Shown: one piece after another, positions 41,808-50,966 of the stretch
How the letters are laid out: each line of letters starts with the position of its first letter
Numbering within the stretch: position 1 is the first letter of the stretch
From: Planctomycetota bacterium
GTDB lineage: Bacteria > Planctomycetota > UBA1135 > GCA-002686595
Assembly: GCA_016709875.1 (NCBI GenBank)
Contig: JADJLZ010000001.1
Coordinates: 682,001-746,000 of the forward strand
Length of the DNA stretch: 64,000 nucleotides
Reading direction: 5' to 3'
Made by a program: the position numbers and the translations under genes
Notes under the pieces: generated by a model
Seen by the model: only the letters and a program-made list of their open reading frames with translations
Databases searched by the model: none
What the model was told of the DNA's origin: nothing

Positions 41808-44762
41808 CTACAGCTTCCCGAGCTCCTCGTTCGCGAGTTCGCAGGCCGGATCGAGTTCGAGCGCCTGCTCGGCCTTCGCTTGCGCCTCGGCGTTGCGCCC
41901 CAGTTCGCGCAGGCAAGTCGCCTCGTGCGCCATCCACTGGGCCTTCTCCTTGTCCCCCATCTCGGCCGGCTTGTCCGCGTCCATCTCGGAGGGGATGATC
42001 GGACCGACGTGGTACTCGCGCAGCGCGTCGGCCCACTTCTTCTGCGCCACGAGCGCCTCGGCCCACTGCTCGTGCAGCTTCCTGCGGAACGGATCGATCT
42101 GGTTCGCCTCGTCGAGCCGGCGCGCGGCCTGCTCGGGCTGAGCTTTCGTCATCAGCCAGGCCGCGACCGCCATGCGCCCGTCGAAGTCGCCCGACTCGCA
42201 GTCGAGCCACTTCTGGATCTCCTGCATGGCGCCGTCGGTGTCGCCCTTGGCGGTCAGGATGGCCCCGACCAGTCGCTCGGCGTTGAGCTCCTTCTCGGGG
42301 TAGCCGGGGAAGTCCTTCTCGGCCGCTCGCGCTTGCGCGAGCGCCAGGTCGAGCTTGTCGTCGGCCCTGTAGAGCGACGCGAGCGCCATGCGCGCGCGGA
42401 AGTCGTCGCCGCCCTGGGCGAAGGCCTTCTGGTACTGCACAACCGCTTCGTCGGTGTCCTTGCCCGCGAGCGCGATCTCGCCGCGCAGGAAAGCGGCGCG
42501 CGGGTGCTTCACTTCCTCCGCACCCAGGTGGCGCAGCGCCTCCTCGGCGTCGATGCGCGCGCCCGATTGGAAGGAGCCGACCGCGACCGTGACCCAGTCC
42601 TCGCACCAACGCTCGAGCTGCGCTGCGTCCGCGGGCGGCTTGGGCGCGAGCGACAGACGCAGCCGCGCGACGCGACCCGCATCCCAGCGCGGCTCGATCT
42701 TCAGATCCGCCGTGATCTCCTGCACGCGCTGCTTGAAGGCGCGGTCGACCTCCTCGGGCGTCTGCTTCAAGACGTCGGCGAAGGCCTCGTCGAGATCGAG
42801 CCCCTTGTCGAAGGCCTCGAGCAGGTGCACGAGCGCGGGGAAACCGTGGCTTCCGACCCACATCTCGCACAGCAGTCCGCCCTGGTAGTACGCGAAGATG
42901 ATGCGGTCGGTGCGGAAGGCCGCGTTCAGGTCGCGCACCGGGATCAGTTGCTCGTTGGCGAGCGCATCGACCAGATCACGGCGCATGTTGCGCGACCAGG
43001 AAGGGTTGTGGTTGACCTCCTCCCAGGTCGCGATGCCCTCGGTGATCCAGCGCGGGCAGCGGTTGTGCGAGAGGCCCAGGTGGATCACGTGCGTGAACTC
43101 GTGGAAGCTCGTGCGCGCCCAGGAGAAGGTGCCGCGCATCTCCGCCAACGGCGAGACGGCGGTCACGACCGGACCGAAGCACACGCCCAGCGCGGGGTAG
43201 CCCTCGAAGCCGGTCGAGCGCACGGAGAAGTCGGCGTGCTTGCCGAAGACCTCGATCGCGGTCGGGCCGGGCGTGTAGCCGTAGCGCGCGGCGAGCTCCT
43301 TGCGCGCCTGGCCGTAGAAGGGCATCAGGTACGTGGCGAAGACCTCGGCCGCGCGCGGGTCCCAGGCGAAGCTGAGGTCGCCGTCGTCCGTGCGCAGGAG
43401 ATCCTTGTTCATGCGCTTCAGGACCTTGCGCGTGTTGTCACGCCAGGCGTCCTGGCGCGGCGCGGCGAGCTCCTGCGCCTTGTCGAGCGCCTCGAGGCCG
43501 CCCTTCTCGTCGCCGGTGTTCGCGAGCGCCTTGCCGAGCATGCCCCAGGCCTCGTAGTCCGCGGGATCGCGCTCGGTCGCTTCCTTGGCAAAGGGCACGG
43601 CTTCGCCGAAGCGATACAGGTCGCACAGGTGTGCGGCGAGTTCGCGCGCGGGCATCGAATCGGCGGGGTCCTCCTTGGCCAGCGCGTCGAGCTCCTTGCG
43701 GCAGTCCTCGGTACGGTGCTCGATCCAGGCCAGCGCGGCGCGCAGCGCGCGCACGTCGCGGCGCTGCGGCGCGAGCTTCTCCAGACGCGCCAGGCGCGAG
43801 CGCACACGCTTCAGATTGCCGTCGTCGAGGTTGGCCGACGTGCCCGCGACCAGCGCCGGGATCGATTCGGGCCGCATCAGCAGGTACTCGTCGAGGATCA
43901 GCGCCGCGTTCTTGCGCCGGCGCAGCCAGTTGAAGCGGTACAGCTCGTACTGGCCGAGCGTCGCGCCTTCGTGTGTCTTGTGCAGCCGCAGCGCTTCCTC
44001 GTAGAGCTGTCCGGCGGAGCGGCGCGCGCCCTCGGCGACCTCCTTGTCGGCCTCGAAATACAGGTCGGCGAGTTCGACCAGGACGTCCGCTTCGCTCGAA
44101 CCCTCCGCGCGCGTCTTCTCGTCGGCCGCGACGAGCGTCTCCGAGGCGCCGGAGAGGTCGCCCAGGCGCCGCTGGCAGCGCGCCTTGTCGAGCAGGCCAC
44201 CCCACTCCTGGTCGCTGCCGGTCGCAGCACCCGCTTCGAGGTAGGTGCGCGCCTCGTCGTGCTTGCCGTTCGCGGCCGCGACGCGCGCGAGCGCCCAGGC
44301 ATCGCGGGCGTCGAGCGCGGGGGCGAGGTGCTCGCTCTCCAGCAGTCCCGCAGCCTCCACGGAGCGGCCGAGGGTCAAGCAGAGCCCGGCCTGGGAGCGC
44401 AGCGCGGCCGGGAGGACCGCCGGCCAGGCCTTGCGCGCAGCCTCCAGGGCCAACTTGCCGTCCGCGAGGGCCGCCTCGTACTCGTCCTGGTCCGCGTGGC
44501 AGCGCGCGCGCAGGAGCAGCGCTCGCGCATCCCCGGGCGTGTCGGCCAGGGTTTCCTCGGCAGCGCGGATCGCGGAGCGGAACTCGCCGCGCCGGCGGTC
44601 CTTGTCCGCCTCCTTGAGCGCCTCGGTGACCAGCGCCGCGTCCTCGGAGGACTGGGCCGCGGGATCCTGAGCGCGCGCTGGCCGCGCCGAGGCCGGAGCG
44701 GCGCTCGAGATCCAGCCCAGGAGACACCCCGCCAGCACTGCCATCGATCGCTTCATGCCCAT
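41808..44762 (-). CDS. Secreted TPR protein with a gluzincin (peptidase MA-like) domain
   Basis: A 984-residue exported protein with signal peptide ('MKRSMAVLAGCLLGWISSAAPASA'). The first half and the C-terminal third are TPR-like helical repeats. In the middle is a zinc-protease domain: 'ARTSFHEFTHVIHLGLSHN' (HExxH) and, 20-25 residues on, 'RWITEGIATWEE', whose Glu is the expected third ligand, as in MA-superfamily peptidases. The active-site residues are intact, so proteolytic activity is plausible. Two start ATGs, 44762 and 44756, are two codons apart. It converges on the kinase gene (15 bp between stops) and diverges from the amidase gene. Confidence 0.87.
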   Translation of the reverse strand: MGMKRSMAVLAGCLLGWISSAAPASARPARAQDPAAQSSEDAALVTEALKEADKDRRRGEFRSAIRAAEETLADTPGDARALLLRARCHADQDEYEAALADGKLALEAARKAWPAVLPAALRSQAGLCLTLGRSVEAAGLLESEHLAPALDARDAWALARVAAANGKHDEARTYLEAGAATGSDQEWGGLLDKARCQRRLGDLSGASETLVAADEKTRAEGSSEADVLVELADLYFEADKEVAEGARRSAGQLYEEALRLHKTHEGATLGQYELYRFNWLRRRKNAALILDEYLLMRPESIPALVAGTSANLDDGNLKRVRSRLARLEKLAPQRRDVRALRAALAWIEHRTEDCRKELDALAKEDPADSMPARELAAHLCDLYRFGEAVPFAKEATERDPADYEAWGMLGKALANTGDEKGGLEALDKAQELAAPRQDAWRDNTRKVLKRMNKDLLRTDDGDLSFAWDPRAAEVFATYLMPFYGQARKELAARYGYTPGPTAIEVFGKHADFSVRSTGFEGYPALGVCFGPVVTAVSPLAEMRGTFSWARTSFHEFTHVIHLGLSHNRCPRWITEGIATWEEVNHNPSWSRNMRRDLVDALANEQLIPVRDLNAAFRTDRIIFAYYQGGLLCEMWVGSHGFPALVHLLEAFDKGLDLDEAFADVLKQTPEEVDRAFKQRVQEITADLKIEPRWDAGRVARLRLSLAPKPPADAAQLERWCEDWVTVAVGSFQSGARIDAEEALRHLGAEEVKHPRAAFLRGEIALAGKDTDEAVVQYQKAFAQGGDDFRARMALASLYRADDKLDLALAQARAAEKDFPGYPEKELNAERLVGAILTAKGDTDGAMQEIQKWLDCESGDFDGRMAVAAWLMTKAQPEQAARRLDEANQIDPFRRKLHEQWAEALVAQKKWADALREYHVGPIIPSEMDADKPAEMGDKEKAQWMAHEATCLRELGRNAEAQAKAEQALELDPACELANEELGKL

Positions 44763-44824
44763 GGATTCGACCACTCCGCGCCGCCCAAGCCAAGCCAGCT
44801 TCCTGTAGGACTCGCGCGCAGCCA

Positions 44825-44854
44825 TTGTTTCGGCCTTCCGGCTTTCGTATCCCA
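44825..44854 (+). promoter_or_regulatory. Candidate promoter of the murein amidase gene
   Basis: TTGTTT (44825-44830) and TATCCC (44849-44854) are 18 bp apart, and the second ends 7 nt before the ATG, again predicting a leaderless transcript. Confidence 0.45.
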
Positions 44855-44861
44855 TCCGACC

Positions 44862-45884
44862 ATGAAGCTCAGCTTGTCGCGCGCCACGACGCTCGTCCTT
44901 GTCCTCTCCGCGACCCTCGCCACGAGTGGTTGCCGCACCCAGAGCGTGCGTCCTCCGACGCCCGCGCTCTCCTCGAGCGCGAGTGAAGCGCCCAAGGCGT
45001 TGCCGCCGTGGGTCGAAGAACCCTTCGGCGCGGAGCGTCTGCACAAGACGGAGCTGTGGCTCGGCGAACAGGATCCGCAGAAGCGCAGCTTCTGGTTGAT
45101 CGAAGCCGAACTCGAGCTCGCGATGGGCCGTCTGCAGGAAGTGCAGCAGGAAGTGCGGCGCGGCGGCGCGAGCTCGCAGAGCGCGCTGCAGGCCTCGCGC
45201 GTGCGCAACGCGCGCACGGCGCTCGAGAAGATCGCGCACGAGGATTCCGCCGACGAGAGCCAGCAGAAGCGCGCGCAGGATTCGCTCGCGAGCGCCGACA
45301 CGCTGCTCGCTCAGCTCGGCCAATCGCGCAAGACGACCGGCGTGCCGGTGATCGCGCGTGCGCAGTGGGGTGCTGCGCCCGCGCGCGCGGCGCTGATGAT
45401 CAAGAACTCCGGCGGCTGGAAGAAGATCACCGTGCACCACTCGGCCGAGGCCGATCCCACGCCGCTCGACGGCAGCGCCGCGAGCTCCGCCGCCGCGCTG
45501 CGGCAGATCCAGCGCTCGCACCTGAAGGGCAAGACGCCGCCCTGGGGCGACATCGGCTACCACTACCTGATCGATCCCGAGGGCCGCGTGTTCCAGGGCC
45601 GCGATCTCGCCTGGCAGGGTGCGCACGCCAAGGGCGACAACAACATCCAGAACATCGGCATTTGCCTGCTCGGCAACTTCGACGAGGAGAAGCCCACGCA
45701 GGCAGCGCTCGACAGCCTGCGCAAGCTGCTCGACGATCTGCGCCGCACCTACCGCATCCCGCGCAGCGAGGTGCACAAGCACGCCGACTTCCGCAGCACG
45801 GACTGCCCGGGCAAGTTCCTCAAGCCCTGGGTGGAAGCGTACCGGAAGGGCTCGGGCTCGGACTCGGCAGCCCACGCGAACTGA
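44862..45884 (+). CDS. N-acetylmuramoyl-L-alanine amidase (PGRP/AmiD-like lipoprotein)
   Basis: A 340-residue exported amidase. The signal peptide ends 'LATSGCRTQ', a lipobox-like site, so it is probably a lipoprotein. A helical region (about residues 50-145) precedes the amidase_2/PGRP domain: 'RAQWGAAPAR', zinc His in 'ITVHHSAEADPTP', 'GDIGYHYLIDPEGRVFQGRDL.WQGAHA', 'IGICLLGNFDEE', and the last ligand in 'EVHKHADFRSTDCPGK'. It would cleave between MurNAc and the stem peptide. Its 3' end overlaps the gmd 3' end by 65 bp. Confidence 0.92.
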   Translation: MKLSLSRATTLVLVLSATLATSGCRTQSVRPPTPALSSSASEAPKALPPWVEEPFGAERLHKTELWLGEQDPQKRSFWLIEAELELAMGRLQEVQQEVRRGGASSQSALQASRVRNARTALEKIAHEDSADESQQKRAQDSLASADTLLAQLGQSRKTTGVPVIARAQWGAAPARAALMIKNSGGWKKITVHHSAEADPTPLDGSAASSAAALRQIQRSHLKGKTPPWGDIGYHYLIDPEGRVFQGRDLAWQGAHAKGDNNIQNIGICLLGNFDEEKPTQAALDSLRKLLDDLRRTYRIPRSEVHKHADFRSTDCPGKFLKPWVEAYRKGSGSDSAAHAN

Positions 45885-46878
45885 GCCGCGTGGAGGACGG
45901 GCGCGCGTCGCCCGGCTCGCCCGCAGCTTCGAGATCCGCGCGCACCATCGTGCGGATCAATTCCTCGAAGCCGACCTGCGGCTCCCAGCCGAGCTTGGCG
46001 CGCGCCTTCGACGCATCGCCGCACAAGACGTGCACCTCGGCCGGCCGCTCGAAGGCGGCGTCGACGCGCACGTGCTCCTGCCAGTCGAGGCCAGCCTCCT
46101 CGAAGGCCAGCGCGCACACCTCGCGCACGCTGTGCATCACGCCGGTCGCGATCACGTAGTCGTCGGGCTCCTTCTGTTGGAGCATGCTCCACATCGCGCG
46201 CACGTAATCGCCGGCGAAACCCCAGTCGCGCCGCGCGTCGAGATTGCCGAGCACGAGCTCGCGCTCGAGTCCGAGCGCGATGCGCGCGGCCGCGCGCGTG
46301 ATCTTGCGCGTCACGAACTCGGTCCCGCGCCGCGGCGACTCGTGGTTGAAGAGGATCCCGCTGGTCGCGAAGAGGCCGTAGCTCTCGCGGAAGTTGACCG
46401 TGATCCAGTGCGCGTAGACCTTGGCGACGCCGTAGGGCGAGCGCGGGTGGAAGGGCGTCGTCTCGCGCTGCGGCGTCTCGTGCGCGTGGCCGAACATCTC
46501 CGAGGTCGAGGCCTGGTAGAAGCGCGCCTTGGGCGCGACGTGGCGCATCGACTCGAGCAGGCGCGTGACGCCGATGCCGGTGATCTCGGCCGTGTGCACG
46601 GGCTCGTCGAACGAGGTCGGGACGAAGCTCTGCGCGGCGAGGTTGTAGATCTCCTGCGGGCGGCTCTCCGAGAGCGCGCGCATCAGGCTCGACTGGTCGA
46701 GCAGGTCGCCTTGCACGAGGTGCAGGCGCGGGAGCAGGTGCTGGATGCGCGCGAGGTTGGCGCTGGAGGAACGGCGCACGAGGCCGAAGACCTCGTAGCC
46801 CTCGGCCAGCAGGAGCTCCGCGAGGTAGCTTCCGTCCTGGCCGGTGATGCCGGTGATGAGAGCGCGGCGCTGGTTCAT
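45820..46878 (-). CDS. gmd: GDP-mannose 4,6-dehydratase
   Basis: A 352-residue extended SDR that makes GDP-4-keto-6-deoxymannose, precursor of GDP-fucose/rhamnose-type sugars for surface polysaccharide. Cofactor motif 'ALITGITGQDGSYLAELLL'; 'SSSANLARIQHL'; catalytic 'YQASTSEMFG' and 'SPYGVAKVYAHW' (YxxxK); 'ILFNHESPRRGTEFVTRKI'. The last ~35 residues (Ser/Pro-rich) go beyond the family end and overlap the convergent amidase gene. The downstream sugar-modifying partner is not in the window. Confidence 0.94.
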   Translation of the reverse strand: MNQRRALITGITGQDGSYLAELLLAEGYEVFGLVRRSSSANLARIQHLLPRLHLVQGDLLDQSSLMRALSESRPQEIYNLAAQSFVPTSFDEPVHTAEITGIGVTRLLESMRHVAPKARFYQASTSEMFGHAHETPQRETTPFHPRSPYGVAKVYAHWITVNFRESYGLFATSGILFNHESPRRGTEFVTRKITRAAARIALGLERELVLGNLDARRDWGFAGDYVRAMWSMLQQKEPDDYVIATGVMHSVREVCALAFEEAGLDWQEHVRVDAAFERPAEVHVLCGDASKARAKLGWEPQVGFEELIRTMVRADLEAAGEPGDARPSSTRLSSRGLPSPSPSPSGTLPPRA

Positions 46879-46979
46879 GCGGGTAGTGACGATCGCACGT
46901 GGCGCTTCTTCGCGCAAATGCGAGGCTGATTCGCCGAGTCCCGCTTCACTCTCCAGGAGTCACTTGCAATCCTGGGGAT

Positions 46980-47201
46980 ATGCCGCGGCCCCGGAACCAG
47001 ACCAAGAGCACCGACTCAAGGGGGCGTGTCAATCTGGGCATGTCACTTGCCAACCGGACGCTTCTCGTGGAACGGCGCAGAGACGAGTTCGTGCTGCGTC
47101 TCGTCCCAGACCGAGAGACTTGGCTCTACGAGAACAGGGAAGCGCGAGAGTCGGTTCGCCGAGGCCTGCGGCAGGCGCAGGCACGCAAGTGTGCCCGTTG
47201 A
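46980..47201 (+). CDS. Small AbrB/MazE-type antitoxin-like protein
   Basis: A 73-residue protein. 'TDSRGRVNLG' resembles the swapped-hairpin start of AbrB/MazE-like regulators, and 'PDRETWLYENREARESVRRGLRQA' is close to the PExEaWL..N.eAl.SVrrGL.qA segment of small plasmid- and chromosome-type antitoxins. It is short, and the C terminus ends abruptly ('ARKCAR') where relatives continue with an Asp/Leu toxin-binding tail. No toxin gene follows. 'TGGGGAT' just before the ATG may serve as ribosome site. Likely an orphan or truncated remnant. Confidence 0.58.
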   Translation: MPRPRNQTKSTDSRGRVNLGMSLANRTLLVERRRDEFVLRLVPDRETWLYENREARESVRRGLRQAQARKCAR

Positions 47202-47356
47202 CCACCGAGCATTCCCGGGAGCCACCCACGCATGCAGCCCGAGCACCGCGTGCCCAGCGATCCCGCCAGCATCCTGCTCGCGGTGTTCCTCTCCCTGCTC
47301 GGCGTGACGCAGGTCCAGCAAGCCCGGGCGGCGGCAGCGCAGCGCCCGACTCCACG

Positions 47357-48211
47357 CTACCCCGCCGGCAGCAGCCCGCGCGCGAGCAGCACCCCCACCG
47401 TGGCCGCGAGCACCAGGCGGTACCAGCCAAAGGGCGCGAGGCCGCGCGTCTGCAGCCAGTTCACGAGCCAGCGCACCGCCAGCCAGGCCGAGACCGCCGC
47501 CACCAGCGCCCCGACCACGATCGGCGCGGCGCCGTAGTGCTCGAGCATCGCGCCTCCGGCGTCGTGCGCCTCCTTCACGGTCGCGGCGCAGAGCGTCAGC
47601 ACGCCGAGCAGCAGGCTGAACTCGACCGCCGCCGCGCCCGAGAGACCCAGCAGCAGGGCGCCCCCGATCGTCGCCAAACTGCGGCTCGTTCCGGGCAGCA
47701 GCGCCAGGCACTGGAACAGGCCGATCGCGAACGCGGTCCCGTACGAAAGATCGAGGAGCGCGCGGCCCTGCGAGCCCTGCACGCCGCGGCGCAGGACCGG
47801 TACGAGCAGGATCGCCGCCCCGCCGAGGGCCCAAGCCCACACGACCGGCCACAAGCCGAAGAGCGAGTGCTCGATGTGCTTCTTGAACAGCACGCCGACG
47901 ACCGCAGCGGGGAGGAATGCGACCACGAGTTGCAGCGCGAGCTTCCTCCCGCCCGCGTCGCCGCCCGCGAAGCCGCGCAGCATCCACACGACGCGCGGTG
48001 CGTACACGCCGAGCACGGCGAGGATCGCGCCGGCCTGGATGCAGATCGCAAAGGCGCGCGAAGCCTCGTCGTTCCCGATCCCCAGCGCGCGCTGCGCCAG
48101 GATCAGGTGCCCGGTCGAGCTGACCGGCAGGTACTCGGTGATGCCCTCGACCAGGCCGAGCAGCGCGGCCTGCGGCAGCCCGAGCCCCGCCGCGTCCGCG
48201 GCGACGCTCAC
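47357..48211 (-). CDS. uppP: Undecaprenyl-diphosphatase
   Basis: A 284-residue membrane enzyme recycling undecaprenyl diphosphate for cell-wall synthesis. The family motifs 'GLVEGITEYLPVSSTGHL' and 'QCLALLPGTSRSLATI' are intact, with about eight hydrophobic helices. The start is GTG at 48211, overlapping the ald stop (GTGA); upstream in-frame sequence reads through ald and is a shadow. The 155 bp downstream contain no convincing gene. Confidence 0.94.
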   Translation of the reverse strand: MSVAADAAGLGLPQAALLGLVEGITEYLPVSSTGHLILAQRALGIGNDEASRAFAICIQAGAILAVLGVYAPRVVWMLRGFAGGDAGGRKLALQLVVAFLPAAVVGVLFKKHIEHSLFGLWPVVWAWALGGAAILLVPVLRRGVQGSQGRALLDLSYGTAFAIGLFQCLALLPGTSRSLATIGGALLLGLSGAAAVEFSLLLGVLTLCAATVKEAHDAGGAMLEHYGAAPIVVGALVAAVSAWLAVRWLVNWLQTRGLAPFGWYRLVLAATVGVLLARGLLPAG

Positions 48212-49329
48212 GCGATCGACGCGGCCGCTTCGATGGCCGGCGTGAACGGCATGCCAAAGCTCTCGGCGACGGCCTTGCAGACGAGCTTGCCGTCCAGGCA
48301 GTTCGCGGCACTCGCGAGCTCGGGGCTCTGCTTCACCGCATTGGCCGGGCCGAGCTGCGCGAGCTTGACCGTCCAGGGCAAGGTCGCGTTCGTGAGCGCC
48401 CAGGTGCTCGTGCGCGGGACCGCGCCCGGCATGTTCGCGACACAGTAGTGCACGACGCCGTCGATCACGAAGACCGGCTCGGCGTGCGTGGTCGGATGCA
48501 CGGTCTCCATGCAACCGCCCTGGTCGATGGCGACGTCGACGAGCACGCTGCCCTTGCGCATGAGCTTCAGGTCGGCGCGCGTGATCAGGCGCGGCGCGAC
48601 CGCGCCGGGCACGAGCACCGCGCCGACGACGAGGTCGGTCTCCGGCAGCGCCTCGCGGATCGCGTGCGGCGTCGAATAGACCGTGCGGCAGTTGGCCGGC
48701 AGGATCTCGTCGAGGTAGCGCATGCGGTCGAGGTTGACGTCCATGATCGTGACGTCCGCGCCCAGGCCCGCAGCCATGCGCGCGGCCTGCGTGCCCACGA
48801 CACCGCCGCCGAGGATCAGGACCTTCGCCGGACGCACTCCAGGCACGCCGCCGAGCAGGATGCCCGAGCCGCCCGCCGGCGCCTCGAGATACTTCGCGCC
48901 GGCCTGAATCGCCATGCGACCGGCAACCTCGCTCATCGGAGTGAGCAGCGGCAGCCCGCCGCCGTGCTCGAGCGTCTCGTAGGCGAAGCAGTGCGAGCCG
49001 GTCGCGAGCATCGCGTCCGTCAGCTTGCGGTCGGCCGCGAGGTGGAAGTACGTGAAGACCGTTTGGCCCTTGCGCATGTGCGGCCACTCGGAGGCGAGCG
49101 GTTCCTTGACCTTCATCACCATGTCGCTCGTGGCCCAGACACTCGCGGCATCGGGCGCGATCTTCGCGCCGACCTTGAGGTAGGCCTCGTCGGGGAGGCT
49201 GCTGCCGACGCCGGCGTTCTTCTCGATCAGCACCTCGTGTCCTGCGCTGCGCAGGCGGTCCGCGCCAGCGGGGGTCAGGGCGACTCGGTTCTCGTTGTTC
49301 TTGATCTCGCGGGCGACACCGATCTTCAC
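48208..49329 (-). CDS. ald: Alanine dehydrogenase
   Basis: A 373-residue NAD-dependent enzyme interconverting alanine and pyruvate plus ammonia. Start 'MKIGVAREIKNNENRVALTPAG' (GTG codon), 'YFHLAAD', 'AGAKYLEAPAGGSGILLGGV', Rossmann 'VLILGGGVVGTQAARMAAGLG' and 'MPGAVPRTSTWALTNATLP' match the family over full length. Co-translated with uppP through overlapping codons, an unusual pairing. Confidence 0.95.
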   Translation of the reverse strand: MKIGVAREIKNNENRVALTPAGADRLRSAGHEVLIEKNAGVGSSLPDEAYLKVGAKIAPDAASVWATSDMVMKVKEPLASEWPHMRKGQTVFTYFHLAADRKLTDAMLATGSHCFAYETLEHGGGLPLLTPMSEVAGRMAIQAGAKYLEAPAGGSGILLGGVPGVRPAKVLILGGGVVGTQAARMAAGLGADVTIMDVNLDRMRYLDEILPANCRTVYSTPHAIREALPETDLVVGAVLVPGAVAPRLITRADLKLMRKGSVLVDVAIDQGGCMETVHPTTHAEPVFVIDGVVHYCVANMPGAVPRTSTWALTNATLPWTVKLAQLGPANAVKQSPELASAANCLDGKLVCKAVAESFGMPFTPAIEAAASIA

Positions 49330-49423
49330 GGCGGGTTACTCACAGGCGGTACGGAGGGTGGACCCGGGGGTCCGGGCACGAAAGGGGGCCAGAGTCTAGC
49401 GTCGGCGAGCCGCAGGAAAACTC

Positions 49424-49452
49424 TTGTCGGCCCTACGCTTCTTGCCTACCCT
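49424..49452 (+). promoter_or_regulatory. Predicted promoter of tRNA-Val
   Basis: TTGTCG (49424-49429) and TACCCT (49447-49452) are 17 bp apart and the -10 lies 30 nt before the tRNA 5' end. Confidence 0.5.
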
Positions 49453-49482
49453 TCTCGCCCCTCGGTCAGAAGCCGAGGCTCC

Positions 49483-49559
49483 GGGCGATTAGCTCAGCTG
49501 GCTAGAGCGCCACGTTGACATCGTGGAGGTCACTGGTTCGAGTCCAGTATCGCCCACCA
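49483..49559 (+). tRNA. tRNA-Val (anticodon GAC)
   Basis: A 77-nt cloverleaf: acceptor GGGCGAT pairing ATCGCCC, D-arm GCTC/GAGC, anticodon stem CCACG/CGTGG with loop TTGACAT (anticodon GAC), five-base variable region, T-arm ACTGG-TTCGAGT-CCAGT, discriminator A and a genomically encoded CCA. All stems pair perfectly. Confidence 0.97.
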
Positions 49560-49637
49560 GCTCCCCTTCGGCCCTCACAAGCCTCCGGGCGCTGCGTAGT
49601 TCCCCGGCCGGGGGCGCCCCACCCCACCGAACTGGCC

Positions 49638-50939
49638 ATGCTCACACTCCTCGTTGCAGCGCTCCTCTCCCAGACTCCGATCACCCCGCTCACGCCCGAG
49701 GAGAAGTACAAGCGGCGGGTGACGCCGGTGGTCGAGGTCGCCGAAGCCGCAGCTCCCGCGGTGGTCTACATCCAGACCGAGCAGTTCAAGAACGTGCAGG
49801 ACTGGATGGGCCGGGTGCTCTCGATGAAGACCGGCGCGGGTGCGGGCTCGGGCGTCGTGATCATGAAGGAAGGCTTCATCATCACGAACTACCACGTGGT
49901 CGAGGGTGCGACGAACATCACCGTCAGCTTCGACAAGCGCTACGACGAGAGCGACTACAAGGCCGAGGTGATCTCGGCGGTGAAGCAGGAGGACCTCGCG
50001 CTGCTGCGCATCCGCGGCGAGCGCGAGTTCCCGACCATCCCGATGGGCACGAGCTCGGACCTGATGATCGGCGAGACGGTCGTCGCGATCGGCAATCCCT
50101 ACGGCCAGACGCTGACCGTCAGCCAGGGGATCATCTCGGGCCTGCACCGCAACGTGAACATCCCCAACAACGGGCTGCACTTCGACGACCTGATCCAGAC
50201 CGACGCCTCGATCAACTTCGGCAACTCCGGCGGGCCGTTGCTCAACATCAACGGCGACCTGATCGGCATCAACTCGGCCATGAACGCGCAGGCGCAGAAC
50301 ATCGGCTTCGCGCTGCCCGTCGACCGCGTGAAAGCCGTGCTCGAAGAGGAGCTGATGCCGACCTGGCTGGGCTTCGACGTCGAGGTCGGCGACCACCTCA
50401 AGGTGCAGAACGTGATCGCCGGTGGTCCCGCGGCGCAGGCGGGCATCCAGGAGGGCGACTGCATCGTGAGTCTCAACAATCGCCCGGTCGTGAAGCAGGA
50501 GGACTACCGACTCGCCCGCGTGGGTCTGGCGAACATGCAGGAGGTCGACGTCGAGGTCGAACGCGACGGCAAGACGCGCTCGATCCGCCTGCGCGTCTGG
50601 GACCGACCCAACGGCATCCTCTTCGAACGCCTGGGGATGAAGGGCGAGAAGGTCGGCCTGGGCAACCGCACCTACGTGCGCGTGACCGAGGTCCAGCCCG
50701 GCGGCCCGGCCGACAAGCTCGGGATGAAGATCGGCGACGTGATCGACGCGGTGCACCCCAACGTCAGCATCGCCGACCGCGAGCGCTCGCTGATGGTCGG
50801 CTCTCCCGAACAGCTCGCCTGGCTCGTCTCCGAGCTGCCCGCGAAGTCCGAGATCTTCGTCGACCTGTACCGCGACCTGGACGGGAACCGGCACTTCTCG
50901 CAGGACGAATTGCACCGCGGCCTGCTGACCCTGCGCTGA
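49638..50939 (+). CDS. HtrA/DegP-like serine protease with two PDZ domains
   Basis: A 433-residue exported trypsin-like protease. The triad is complete: His in 'IITNYHVVEGAT', Asp in 'KQEDLALLRIRG', Ser in 'NFGNSGGPLLNINGDLIG'. Two PDZ regions follow ('VIAGGPAAQAGIQEGDCIVS' and 'VQPGGPADKLGMKIGDVID'). The C-terminal 'DLDGNRHFSQDE' matches a 12-residue EF-hand loop, unusual for HtrA. The N terminus 'MLTLLVAALLSQTP' is a short, weak signal segment. It would act in envelope protein quality control. Confidence 0.92.
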   Translation: MLTLLVAALLSQTPITPLTPEEKYKRRVTPVVEVAEAAAPAVVYIQTEQFKNVQDWMGRVLSMKTGAGAGSGVVIMKEGFIITNYHVVEGATNITVSFDKRYDESDYKAEVISAVKQEDLALLRIRGEREFPTIPMGTSSDLMIGETVVAIGNPYGQTLTVSQGIISGLHRNVNIPNNGLHFDDLIQTDASINFGNSGGPLLNINGDLIGINSAMNAQAQNIGFALPVDRVKAVLEEELMPTWLGFDVEVGDHLKVQNVIAGGPAAQAGIQEGDCIVSLNNRPVVKQEDYRLARVGLANMQEVDVEVERDGKTRSIRLRVWDRPNGILFERLGMKGEKVGLGNRTYVRVTEVQPGGPADKLGMKIGDVIDAVHPNVSIADRERSLMVGSPEQLAWLVSELPAKSEIFVDLYRDLDGNRHFSQDELHRGLLTLR

Positions 50940-50966
50940 TCGGGGCGATCCCGCAAGGGGTCGCGG

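Noticed and set aside
41880..44861. Long plus-strand open frame leading into the murein amidase gene
   Set aside because: It is antisense to the TPR/gluzincin gene and has no recognisable domain before the amidase signal peptide at 44862; the true start is there.
47202..47356. Possible short plus-strand gene or toxin after the antitoxin-like gene
   Set aside because: The only frame (from 47232) overlaps the uppP end and resembles no toxin; nothing in this stretch supports a gene.
46844..48448. 534-codon plus-strand frame across the gmd-uppP-ald region
   Set aside because: It is antisense to uppP and ald, both complete family members, and its translation is low-complexity.
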